Assembly (NCBI GenBank): GCA_036186865.1
Contig: AP025075.1
Location: 21,130,717-21,194,716, forward strand
Length of the DNA: 64,000 nt
Direction: 5' to 3'
Origin: Eustoma russellianum
Lineage: Eukaryota > Streptophyta > Magnoliopsida > Gentianales > Gentianaceae
Both the position numbers and the translations under genes were made by a program. Shown one piece after another: positions 10,617-21,098 of this stretch (position 1 is its first letter; each line of letters opens with the position of its first letter). Below the pieces are notes generated by a model. The model made no database searches, was not told the DNA's origin, and was given only the letters and a program-made list of their open reading frames with translations.

Positions 10617-13600
10617 ATGTACCAGAGAGTAAACAACGGGGAGTGGTGTTTTAGATTTGTTGAAGGTCTCGAAGAATTTATTGATTTTGCGACGAGTAAT
10701 GAAAGTGGAACGCAGATTAGATGTCCGTGCAAGAAATGCAAGAACCGTAAATATAAGGATCCGGGTGACGTGAGGGTTCACATATTGAAACAAGGTTTAG
10801 TCCACAATTACCATACATGGTACTGTCACGGCGAATATGAGGGGGCGTCTACATCTGCAACTGTACACGTCGAAGGGGGACCCGGTTAGGTTAATGCCGA
10901 AGAAATAGGCGAGGGATCTCACAACCCATACATGCAGATGGTGACAGACGCAGCCGCTGGCGCATTTACCGGAGAGCAGTTGTTACAAATGCAGGATCCG
11001 GATGAACAGCCGCGTACATTCGTGGAGGAAGATCCGAACCCTCAGGCGAGACAGTTTTTTGAGATGCTGAACGCCGCCAACACGCCGCTGTATCCTGGTT
11101 GCGGTAGTCACACATAGATGTCCATGATCGGTCGGATGACGAGCATGAAGACGGAACACCGCATGAAGGAGAGATTGTACGATGGGATGTGTCAGCTGAT
11201 GAGGGAATCTCTTCCCGAAGGGAACACAATGGTCGACAGTTTTTATTCGACGAAGAAACAGCTGCAGGCGTTGGGACTGCCGGTTCAGAAAATCGATTGT
11301 TGTTCAGAGGGGTGCATCATATACTGGAGCATCAACGAGGATAAAGACATGTGCAGGGTCTGTGGGACAAGCAGGTGGAGAACGAACAAAAGAAACCGGA
11401 ACGTGCCAAAAAAGCAATTTTACTATTTATCTCTCGCCCCTAGACTGCAGAGGCTATACGCATCCGGTGCCACAGCTAGCCAGATGAGGTGGCACGCGGA
11501 GCACTACACGAAAGACGGTGAGATGTGCCATCCATCTGACGGTGAAGCTTAGAGGACGTTCGATGCGACGCATCCGGGTTTTTCGTCGGAGACAAGGAAC
11601 GTTAGGTTGGGTTTATGCACCGACGGGTTCAACCCGTTTGGACAGTCGGGAGAGCAGTATTCGTCGTGGCCTGTAATCGTGACGCCGTACAATCTACCGC
11701 CTTGGATGTGCATGAAGAAGCCTTACATGTTCTTGACTGTGATCGCACCAGGTCCTAAGAATCCGAAACAGAAGATCGACCTATACCTGCAGCCGTTGAT
11801 ACAGGAGCTGAAGTGGTTATGGGAGTTTGGCGTGGAGACGTTCGATGTATCGACTAAACAAAACTTCCAGCTACGCGCCGCGCTGATGTGGACGATCAGT
11901 GACTTCCCGGCTTATTCTATGTTGTCGGGGTGGAGCACAGCGGGGAAATACGCTTGCCCTTGCTGCATGAAGCAAGCGAAGACGATGTCCTTGAAACATG
12001 GACGTAAGATAAGCTGGTTCGACAGCCATAGGAAGTTCCTGCCCAAACGTCATTTGTACAGAAGGAACGTGACGGCGTTCATGCCTGGCATTGTCGATAA
12101 GGACACAAAGCCCGAGCTCCTCACGGGTGCAGAGGTGCTGCAGGAGATAGACAGTTGTGGATTCGTGGGGGTCGCTGATGATCCGGACGGCAGTCACAAC
12201 GCAGACCTGGCTCGTTACTGTATCGGGTGGAAGAAGAGAAGCATATTCTGGGAGCTTCCGTACTGGAAGAGCAATATGATCCGACATAACCTGGATGTCA
12301 TGCATATTGAGAAGAACGTGTTTGACAACATTTTCAATACAGTGCTGAATGTGCCAGGAAAAACAAAAGACAATTTGAAGGCACGACTTGATATGCGCGA
12401 CCTCAACATGCGACCGGAGCTGCATCCCGTTGGCACATCATACATGCCGAAGTCCTCGTACACGCTGAATGCGGAGCAGGTCAGTGCGTTGTTATCGTGG
12501 CTAGGGATGGCTAGATTTCCTGATGGCCATGTTTCGAACCTGTCGAAGAACATCGACGTGAATAAACGCGGTTTGCACGGGATGAAGAGCCACGACTGTC
12601 ACGTGTTCATGCAACGGTTGATGCCCATTGCATTCCGCGAGCTGCTTCCAACCAATGTATGGGAAGCAATTACCGAGATGAGTCTGTTCTTCAGATGTCT
12701 TACAGCCACGAGACTCAGGGCGGATGATATGTCAAGGCTGGAGGGCGAAATCCCAGTGATCATATGCAAGCTGGAAACTATATTCCCTCCGGCCTTCTTT
12801 GATTCAATGGAACACCTGCCAGTTCATCTACCATACGAGGCACGTGTTGGTGGTCCTGTTCATTACAGGTGGATGTATCCGTTCGAGAGGTACTCTTTTT
12901 TATGTGCATGACATTCTTATGTGTCTAAGCGATATGCATTTGAACATATATTCACTATATGAACAGATATCTCAGGCATTTGAAGCTGAACATCAAGAAC
13001 AAGGCGAAAGTCGAGGCCTCTATGTGCAATGCCTATCTGACGGAGGAAGCATCGACCTTCGTGTCTCATTACTTCAAGCCAGATGTCCCGTCGAGGTGCA
13101 GAGATGTTCCCCGGAACGACGACGGCATTTCCAGATCCGGTGTCCTCCCAATATTCACACATCCGATCAGATTTCACGGACAGGGAAAGGAAATGATATT
13201 AGGGGACAGCGAGCTGAAGATTGCTCATTCTTATGTTCTGCGCAACTGCCGTCAAGTCGACCGTTTCCAGAGGTATAAACGATTTCCCATTTTATTTTGT
13301 AAATACCTTGCGATACTCTATCCATTATGTTACAAAGATATACAGGGTACTCATTCGTAATTTGCTTCAGCTTGTTCGTTGATTTATTGCAACACCGTTC
13401 ACCGGGTATATCGAGCGATGCAATAAACAATGAGTTAGATTCCAAGTTTGCTGATTGGTTCAGGTGGCATGTAAGTTTAGTATTTGCCTGTTACATGTAC
13501 GATATGTGATACACATTTATTGCCCCGTTGATGTATACTTACTTGTCCTTTTACAGGCGAGCAAAGGTCATCTGGCTGACGATGAGTACGGTTACATTCT

Positions 13601-14342
13601 GACGCCAGTAGCCGAGGGTCAATTGAACAGAGTTACGTGACACGACATGTGTTTTGTCAACGGGTATAGATTCCACACAGTCTCCCATGCCAGCCGAAAA
13701 TCGTCAAAGAACAGCGGAGTGTGTGTCAAGCGTTATGACAATAGCCCGGACGAGGATGACTTCTACGGCTACCTTATTGACATCATTGAGCTCGAATATC
13801 CCGCATTGCCTATAAAGCGGGTGGTCCTATTCAAGTGCGAATGGTACGATCCAACTCGAGAAGGTTATCGCGTTGGCACAAAGGTCCACGACCAATATAA
13901 GTTGGTAGACATACACCAAGGGCGACGGTACAGAAAATACGATCCATACGTTTTGGCTAGTCAAGCGTCCCAGGTGTACTATCTATCGTATCCAACAACG
14001 AGGATGAATGCGAGCTCAAAAGACTGGCGAGCCGTGTGCAAAGTGAAATCGAGCAAGTTTGATGTGAGTATACAGACAGTTTCAGATGGTATGGATGCCG
14101 CATTTCAAGAAGAAAACCCGTCCGTTCTAGATACGACACATGTTCAACTGCACGACCTCCCTCTAAATGACCCCAACGGCGGTTTTATCGAAATTCATCT
14201 CAACATACAACCGCCTGACAATATTGAAGACGTAGTCGAAGACGAATACGAGGATGAAGAGGACGACGAGCATGTAGATGAAGATGAAGATGAAGACGAA
14301 GATGAAGATGCGTATGAGGATGCAGATGACCAGGAAGATTGA
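10617..14342 (+). pseudogene. tnp2: tnp2-type CACTA transposase gene with four nonsense codons
   Basis: This is the DDE-type transposase expected to cut and join the element ends in the nucleus. I place four exons: 10,617-12,889, 12,967-13,272, 13,371-13,470 and 13,557-14,342. The three introns (77, 98 and 86 bp) have GT..AG borders, and joining keeps one frame of 1,155 codons. Domains in order: Transposase-associated domain (residues ~1-77, CPCKKC motif), tnp2/Transposase_21 (~315-600, including LSGWSTAGKYACP), DUF4218 (~655-790), DUF4216 (~975-1,045) and an Asp/Glu-rich tail. In-frame stops occur at 10,887 (TAG), 11,115 (TAG), 11,550 (TAG, at a conserved Trp) and 13,638 (TGA). There is no frameshift. 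All four stops fit single C-to-T or G-to-A changes, suggesting recent methylation-driven decay. Confidence 0.9.
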
Positions 14343-14460
14343 CGTTAGCCAAAATTTTTTATGTACCTCATTATATGAAAGTGTGTATGTGTTGATGTAC
14401 TTATATTCATGTATATACTACTTTATATTTTGTGTTATTTTTTTTTCAAAAATGATAACA

Positions 14461-14571
14461 CCGACGAGTTACCGACGAAATGTTTCGTCGCTAAATTTGA
14501 AATAACGACGACCCATGAAAAATAGCGACGAAACTAAATAGCGACGGAACTTCCGTCGCTATGTCGTCGCA
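14461..14571. promoter_or_regulatory. GCGACGAA/TTCGTCGC site cluster between the two CACTA genes
   Basis: About ten copies of CGACGAA, GCGACGAC, TTCGTCGC and GTCGTCGC lie between the tnp2 stop (14,342) and the C-rich leader of the second gene. The motif is that of the terminal arrays. Its placement upstream of the second gene suggests control of that gene by the same binding protein. Confidence 0.6.
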
Positions 14572-14764
14572 AAATTTCGAAGATAAGCTGAAATTCCCTT
14601 CTTCTTCCCCATTTCCCTCCCCCCGCGAAAACCTCCCCTCCCTCCGGCGAAAACCCCCCCTCGCGAAGAAATCCCCTCCGGCGAACCCCCCCCCCCCCCC
14701 CGACGAGCTTCCTCTCCATTGACCTCCCCTCTCCGGTTAGTTTTTCTTCCTATTTCATTTTTAT

Positions 14765-15590
14765 TGCAATTACCGTATATATATGTATATGTATATGTAT
14801 ATTTCGTTTTTATGTATATGTATGTATGTACCGTATGTATGTAAATGTATATGTATATTTCGTTTTTATGTATATGTATGTATGTACCGTATGTATGTAT
14901 GTACCGCATGTATGTATGTACCGTATGTATGTATATGTATATGTATATGTATATTTCGTTTTTATGTATATGTATGTATGTACCGTATGTATGTATATGT
15001 ATATGTATGTATTTCGTTTTTATTGCAATTACCGTATGTATGTATATGTATATGTATGTATATGTATGTATATGTATTTAATAGATTTGTAAATGTATGT
15101 ATATGTATATGTATATGTATGTATATGTTTTTAATACATATATACACGCACATATACATATATACGGTATATGTATGTATATGTTTTTAATACATATATA
15201 CACGCACAAATACATATATACGGTACATATATACGGTACATATATTTAATTTCGTATTTAAATATAGTTAAATTTGTAAAAACTGTTTTTAATAGATTTG
15301 TAATATATCTTTTGTAATTTTTGTATATAAATATATGTAAAATTATTAGAAACTGTTTTTTTTTGGTAGAATTATGTATGTATATATATTTTTCCTATTT
15401 AAATATATTTATAATTATATAATCTATTTTTGGTACATATATGTATATGGTATATATATGTATATACGGTATATATATATATATATGCATATACGGGTAT
15501 ATATATATATATACGGGTATATATGTATATGGTATATATATGTATGTACTGGTATATACGGGTATATATGGTATATATGCACCAATATTG
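14765..15590. repeat. TATG/TATATG microsatellite and minisatellite in the UTR intron
   Basis: Alternating GTATAT/GTATGTAT units with an embedded higher-order unit of roughly 50-95 bases that begins ATTTCGTTTTTAT and contains TGTACCGTATGTATG (starts near 14,799, 14,857, 14,951 and 15,008). A second block to about 15,590 is (TATATG/TACGGTATA)n. All of it lies within the proposed 5'-UTR intron. The long open frames here encode only MYMYICIC-type repeats and are artefacts. Confidence 0.85.
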
Positions 15591-15700
15591 TTGTTAAGGT
15601 TGAATTAGTAGAAATGTGGTGTGCTTGGCCAATGAATGATGCATGTACAAACTGTTTTGTAAGAGGTTTGCATATGATTTTCGGTATGATTTGCATTTGT

Positions 15701-15735
15701 CTTTGGAGAGGCCATTAAGGCTGGGAAACCTCCGT
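15701..15735 (+). repeat. Copy 1 of a GGCC..GGC intronic hairpin element
   Basis: Read GGAGAGGCCATTAAGGC, then GGGAAACCTCCG; it can fold with an inner GGCC/GGC stem and an outer GGAG/CTCC stem. It ends about 28 bases before the 3' splice site at 15,763. A close copy lies in a later intron at 16,861-16,895. Confidence 0.55.
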
Positions 15736-16860
15736 TTAAAAATTATTAATATGTTCCTCTCAGATCTGATGGCTAGTGATGGTTTACCGACGAGATCCAC
15801 ATACCCACCATCTACACAGGACCTTCAAGGAGAGTTCGATGCGTTCATTTCTCGGCATGATACGTATGCCTCGGTTTCGACCGCCGCTCTGGCTGCGGAC
15901 TCAGACCTTTTACGGTCTGCTGACATGTCCGCACCCCCCAGGCATACGACGCCACCCACACCCAGCGTTTCAGCACCTCATCCGGCGTCTGATGCGGCAT
16001 CGGACCAGGGTGTCATATCAGGGCGTCGTCCCCTCCCTTGGTCAAATGATACCCATACGTAAGTAATGATTAATTTATTTAACATGTTTTCAAATATATT
16101 TCACGCGTTATTTTTTCCTAACAACTTAAACTCTTTCAGGTTTGGATCGGACAATGGCGCGCTTTCCGGTTGCATCACCTGGTCCTTCCACCTGAGGCTT
16201 GACCCATCTTGATATACCTGGGGCCGTGTCACCCCGGAGACACGTAGGTTCTACTGGGATGAGTTTCAGGTATTCAAATTTGATGAATTTCACTTTTTGA
16301 TGCGTAATCAATCATTACTTTTCTAACCACACTTTTATTATTCCTCCGTATGATAATTGCAGAAGTCGTACAGCTGGCCAGCCGACATCGCCCGTGACGT
16401 GGAGCAGGCCTGGCGGCATAGGGCCGCCAAACGCTACGGGGACTTCGTCAACTCCCTCAAGACCAAGTCGGAGCGTGACCTCACGTGGATAAGGCCTGCC
16501 TACGTATCCGAGGCCGTCTGGGCGGCGTGGGTAGAAGGGTGGAGGGACCCAGCTTACCAAGCCCGCAGCGCCCGGAACGAGGCGAACCGGCGCAGCGGCA
16601 ACGTAGAGGGCCCAGCACCTGCCACACATTCAGGTGGTTCGGTTTCCCACGCCACCACGATGCGTTCTATGGTGAGTATTTTAATATTGGATTATAACGA
16701 CCTTCATTGATTTCATTGGATTATTTACATTCATCGACTTAAGTGGATTATTTACATTCAGTGAGTTAAGTGGATTATCTATATTCGTTGATTACTTATG
16801 TTGCGCTGTTGTTTTTTTGGTATTCGTATATGGTTACTTTAAGTGGTACATGTGATTTGA

Positions 16861-16895
16861 CTTGGGAGAGGCCTTTAAGGCCGGGATACCTCCGA
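16861..16895 (+). repeat. Copy 2 of the intronic hairpin element
   Basis: Read GGAGAGGCCTTTAAGGCC, then GGGATACCTCCG, matching the copy at 15,701-15,735 at nearly every position; the inner arms are here fully complementary. It lies in the intron 16,672-16,973, upstream of the acceptor. Confidence 0.55.
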
Positions 16896-18030
16896 TAAAC
16901 GAATAGGTCATGCCGAATTTTTTAAAAATTCTGCATATCACTAACATATTTTATTTCATTCTTTGAGCACCAGGAGACGGGGGAGTGGCCAGCCTCCTAC
17001 GATCTCTTCTACAAGACGCATCGGAAGAGAGCCTCCGACGGAACGGAGGACTGGATCACGACGAAGGCCCGCGACATCAGTGTAAGTAGATTACGATATC
17101 ATTTGTTTTATTTCCTTAGTTTGTTTTATTTTTAAACCATAACAATTCATATTCTCATTTCAGGACGAGTACAACAGATTACTCGCAGATAGGGGCGAAC
17201 AGGCCGACAAGAACCGCGCTTATTGGGATGTGGTTCGGACCGTCGGCCCTCAGAATAAGAAGAAGAAGGAGGTGTACGGGGTTGGATCAGCAGCGCCGCG
17301 ATTCTTTCCCGAAGTTCTGCATCCAGGTGCTTCCTCTGAGGCCAGCACCTCCGCGCCTTCTGCGACGCCAGAGGATATTTCGCGCCTGGAATCAGATAAT
17401 GCGGCGCTGCAGCGTGAGATAGAGTCCATCAGGACGAGGCAAGAGGAGAGTTTACAGGCACTGCAGTCGCAGCTGCAGGCGATGCAGCAGGCGCTTCAGC
17501 AGGCGTTTGAGCATGCGCAGCATCAGACGATGCAGGTGCAGCAGGCAACGAACCAGCAAATCTTCCAGCTGTCGCAGGTCGTCATGACTTTCATTTCCAA
17601 CTCCTCGCAGCCTCAGCCTCAGCCTCAGCCCCGCCCTCCTGATGGTCACTCTTCTCCGCATGATCCCCCTCCATCTTCCTCTGCATAGTTTTTTATTTTT
17701 TCATTGTTTGTACAGTCTATTTCATTTGTTGTATTGACATTTTCTTTGTACTTTTATATATTCTATCTGACAATTTTACGGATTCTATTTCGTTTCTGTT
17801 GTTTAATTATACGAACTTGAATGCGCAAATACCGTATTACTGTATAATATTTGTACAAATGATTTAATATACAAAATAAAATATATTATAGAAATTAAAT
17901 AATAATAATAAAAACTTTTTAATTAATAATGTATTAATATTATTAATAAATCAAAAAAATTTAAAATTTAATATTAAATAATGTATTTAAAATAATTATT
18001 AGTAAATTTAATATTTTTAAAAATAACAAA

Positions 18031-18516
18031 TACCGACGAACCGGCGATGAAATTGGTTTGTCGCAGATCGGAAATAAAAAAACAAAAATTTAAAATTAGC
18101 GACGAAAAGACATATTAACGACGACATTTTGCGACGAAATAAAACGGAAACAAAAAATAAAATAATAATAAATAGCGACAGTAAAACATATACCGACGAA
18201 ATTTTGCGACGAAATTCTTTGTCGCAGAACATTAATAAAAAATAAAAAATACGAAATAGCGACGAAATAATTTACCGACGAAACAGCGACAACAGAAAAA
18301 AGGTCGCAGACCTGACAGTTTCTCGTCGCAGATTTGCGACGATACACCGACGCAATTTTTTTCGTCACAATACAACGACGCATTGCCGACGAAATTTGCT
18401 TTGCGACAAGCCGTATAACGACCTTCATTTTTCGTCGCTATTTCGTCGCTATATGCCTGTAGCGACGAAATAGCGACGTTTTTTGTCTGTCGCTATAGGC
18501 TTTTGTTTTTGTGGTG
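18031..18516. repeat. Right subterminal site array and terminus of the CACTA element
   Basis: Dense CGACGAAA, GCGACGAA, TTCGTCGC and TTGCGACGA words run from 18,031 to about 18,492, followed by the terminus TTTTTGTGGTG. Between the gene stop at 17,688 and 18,030 the sequence is plain AT-rich DNA with AATAATAATA-type runs and no gene. Together with the left array this gives the two-ended arrangement needed for end pairing in the En/Spm model. Confidence 0.85.
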
Positions 18517-18519
18517 AAG

Positions 18520-18815
18520 GATAATGTCTTTTATCGTAAAATTATAGTGCAAAAGTAGTAATGTGACTAGCGTGGATAAATAAATAAAAGAAAAATGGTG
18601 TAAAATTACGTCCTCTTGTCATTTACGTTTTATTTTTACGTTATTAGTCATTTTCACGGTATAAGTTCATAATAAATTGCAATAATCATAATTAAAAGTG
18701 GATACTCAATGGTCGAAAGTGGATATTGTCTATTCATACACCGTACTGTATGCATAAAATTAGAAGTTGGGAACCTTTTACAAAGGCCTAACTAGTCAAT
18801 AATTAAAAGTGGATA
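18520..18815. other. Flank between the CACTA and Copia elements
   Basis: AT-rich, no gene. Two copies of an AATTAAAAGTGGATA word lie near 18,690 and 18,801. TAAAATTAGAAGTTGGGAA at 18,757 recurs in similar form just after the truncated LTR at 60,648, so this flank belongs to an older repeat. Confidence 0.4.
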
Positions 18816-20050
18816 TGCTGGAGAAATTGAAAAGTTTGGGTTTTGAACCAATAAGGCACGTTGTAAAATTGGTTAAGCGACATATTTTGAGCTTAATTAT
18901 AATTAGTTTCCATTAATGACAAATGAAAACTAATAGGCCCTTAATTATCTACGTAACGATTAGTTATTTTTAGGCTTTAGAATCACTCAATTACGATACC
19001 AGGTGAATGAGAAATTCATGTTCAAAAAAGATGGAAAATTATTTAATGGGTGATGTGTCCTATTCTTAGGAGGCGACATCACCCTTATGAAGAAAATACC
19101 ACATTGGACAAATGAGTTGATTTAGCCACCTTATAAATAGATAGAATGGTCATTTTAGATGTATCCTAAGGGCAAGAGAATTTTTAACCAGAGGAAAGAC
19201 TTAGATGGCTGCCAGAAGCGTGCACGCGCCGTCGCCGCCCGCCCGTCCGTTTGTGGGCTCATAGGCCGGTTCCTATCTCTTTGGAGAAAATTTCTTTGGG
19301 CTTTTCGATTAATTATTTTTTGTAAATCGTTAAAGGCTTCAGGCCTAGCTGCGCAGCAGCCCAACATAACATCTCCTAGTCTGATCCGGTCCATCCATTA
19401 TCATCAGGCCTTCCTTATGTGATAAGATTAAACGGTTTTGATCTAACGGTGTCGAGTATATCGGCTTTGATCTAGCGGCTGTAATTCAAACTGACCAAAC
19501 CGCCCAACCGAATGCGGTTTTCGTCTAACGCTCCAGGATTACTCCTGTCGTTTGGTTTTCATCTGACGGCTGTGATTTAAACCGTCCAAAACCGCCCAAC
19601 AACCACTGTTTTGTTTTTCATCTGACGGTTCTAGTTGATCTACGGTCTTGGTCCGATGGTCACGAGTCCATCTGTGAAAACCGATTTCCAACCAACTCCT
19701 CCATTAAACAGAGGCAGGGTATGCGATCAGAACACACACTCCTCTTCTGCTTTCTTCTTCTTCATTCTGCATCATGTCCAAAAGAAGTCGGGACACTCGA
19801 AGGTTCGAGTCTTCGACTCGCCCCGGGTTTGATCTACTGTTTAGTGTTTACATACGCATACATCGAATAGTTACGTCTTGGTACAGGATTGATTGTCTCC
19901 AATCTTAAGACGTATCTGATTCAATTAATTGTTGTACTGTTCTTTAATTTTCGTACGCAAAGCAGTGATCATATACTGATTTGCAGCCTGTTTCTACCCA
20001 TTTCTTATATCTGAAACTATTTTGATCTATTTGTTTTGATCAACTGAACA
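18816..20050 (+). repeat. 5' LTR and leader of copia-1
   Basis: Bases 18,816 to about 19,676 align by eye with 36,559-37,476, including the opening GGAGAAATT and repeated phrases of the type TTTTGATCTAACGG/TTTTCATCTGACGG. The true LTR end and primer-binding site lie beyond the aligned part and I could not fix them; the leader runs to the damaged gag start near 20,054. Five bases before the LTR are GGATA; the matching right-hand duplication is lost. Confidence 0.7.
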
Positions 20051-20053
20051 GGA

Positions 20054-21098
20054 TTGGAAAACGAAAGCTCTAATTCTGTTCACGGATTTAACGGTGCACA
20101 CTCCGTGTCTGCACCTGACGGGACCAATAATGTTGCTGCTGGTACCTAGAACAATGTGCCTTTCAACCTAGTTCCCATGGCGCCTAACGGAGGGCCTTAG
20201 ATGAATCCTGCTGCCACAGTTGTACATGTGGAGAAGCCTGAAAAACTCGTAGGCAGTTTCTTTAAAAAATGGCAGCAAAAGATGTTGTTTTATCTCACAG
20301 CACTTGGCTTGGCAAGAATTTTGAACGAGGATCCACCAGTGGTGGAACCTATGGAGGATCATAATCCGAACATGCAGAATAACTTGAGTCCTGAAGCATG
20401 GGCATATAATAATTTTTGTTGCTTGAATCTTACTCTGTTTTGCCTAGATAATACTATCTATGGCGTGTTTTGTACTTTCAAGACTGCAAAAACATTGTGG
20501 TTGGCTTTAGACAGAAAATATCGCACAGAAGATGCTGGAACGAAAAAAAATTAATAGTTGGTAGATTTCTGGACTATAAAGTACTAGATTCCAAAAATGT
20601 AATTTCGCAAGTTGAAGAAATACAGATGTTGGTATCTGAAATAGAAGAGGAGGGCATGACGCTCAGTGAGTCTTTCCAGGTTGTGGCTGTGATTGAGAAG
20701 CTACTCCTTCGTGGAGGGAATTTAAGTGTCATCTCAAGCACAAACGAAAGGAAATAAAAATGGAAGATTTGATTGTCTGGCTTCGCATAGAGGAGGGCAA
20801 TAGTCATGCTGATAGAAAGCCAACCTCTCAGTCTGATCAAGGCAAAGCTCATGTTGCTGAGGAAGGGAATAAAAAGAGGAATAACACTCTCGGCGTGAAT
20901 ATCAAGGGCAAAGAGATTGCAAAGAAGTTCACTGGTAAGCGTTATAACTATGGAAAACCGAGGAACCGCAGCAGTGACTGTCGTAAGCCCAAAAAGAATC
21001 AAACCAAAGCAAAAGTGAATCTTGTCGGTGCAATAGAGGATCTGAATCTATGTGCTGTGGTGACTAAATGCAATGCAGTAGGGAATCCCCATGAATGA
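20054..21098 (+). pseudogene. copia-1 gag (UBN2-type), decayed
   Basis: Structural Gag of a Ty1/copia element. The region 20,201-20,540 gives the UBN2-type capsid domain (FFKKWQQKMLFYL, TLWLALDRKYR). Translation starts around 20,054 with the ATG lost, and TAG stops at 20,147 and 20,198 each replace a probable Gln. A run of eight A at about 20,543 breaks the frame, and a second shift occurs near 20,710. The CCHC zinc knuckle expected near 20,940-20,985 has lost its first two cysteines (RYNYGKP), so nucleic-acid binding would be abolished. Confidence 0.8.

Larger units (their letters stand above)
14580..17688 (+). pseudogene. Transposase_24-type (Ptta/En/Spm second) gene with one nonsense codon
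   Basis: Second major CACTA gene, in the position of the TNPA-type DNA-binding protein. Inferred structure: 5'-UTR exon about 14,580-14,735 (pyrimidine-rich, with a C16 run at 14,686), UTR intron 14,736-15,763, ATG at 15,769, then exons 15,764-16,058, 16,140-16,269, 16,363-16,671, 16,974-17,081 and 17,164-17,688, all with GT..AG borders. The joined frame is 454 codons. The middle (WDEFQ, SYSWP, WIRPAYV, YDLFYKTHRKR, WITTKARD) matches the plant Transposase_24 family as I know it. The C-terminus is a long Gln-rich coiled coil, then a Pro/Gln-rich tail. One in-frame TGA at 16,210 replaces what is probably Trp. Exon borders are read from splice consensus and frame continuity. Confidence 0.8.
7977..18516 (+). 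mobile_element. Full-length CACTA (En/Spm-type) DNA transposon, 10,540 bp
   Basis: The left end reads CACCACAAAAA and the right end reads TTTTTGTGGTG, an inverted CACCA-type terminus. AAG directly precedes the left end (7,974-7,976) and directly follows the right end (18,517-18,519), the 3-bp target duplication expected of CACTA elements. Subterminal regions are packed with short direct and inverted GCGACGAA/TTCGTCGC sites. Inside are two minus-strand small genes (8,538-8,870 and 9,638-9,991), a tnp2-type transposase gene (10,617-14,342) and a Transposase_24-type gene (15,769-17,688). The element is structurally complete, but both large genes carry nonsense codons, so this copy is probably not autonomous unless those stops are bypassed. 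Confidence 0.95.

Noticed and set aside
10887..13640. Programmed stop readthrough in tnp2, since three of four stops are TAG
   Set aside because: One stop is TGA, at least one replaces a conserved Trp, and the same kind of stop occurs in many unrelated elements here. Mutation is simpler.
14783..15718. Several long overlapping open frames rich in Met, Tyr, Cys, Ile and Val
   Set aside because: They are translations of the TATG/TATATG satellite; both strands and several frames are open for the same reason.
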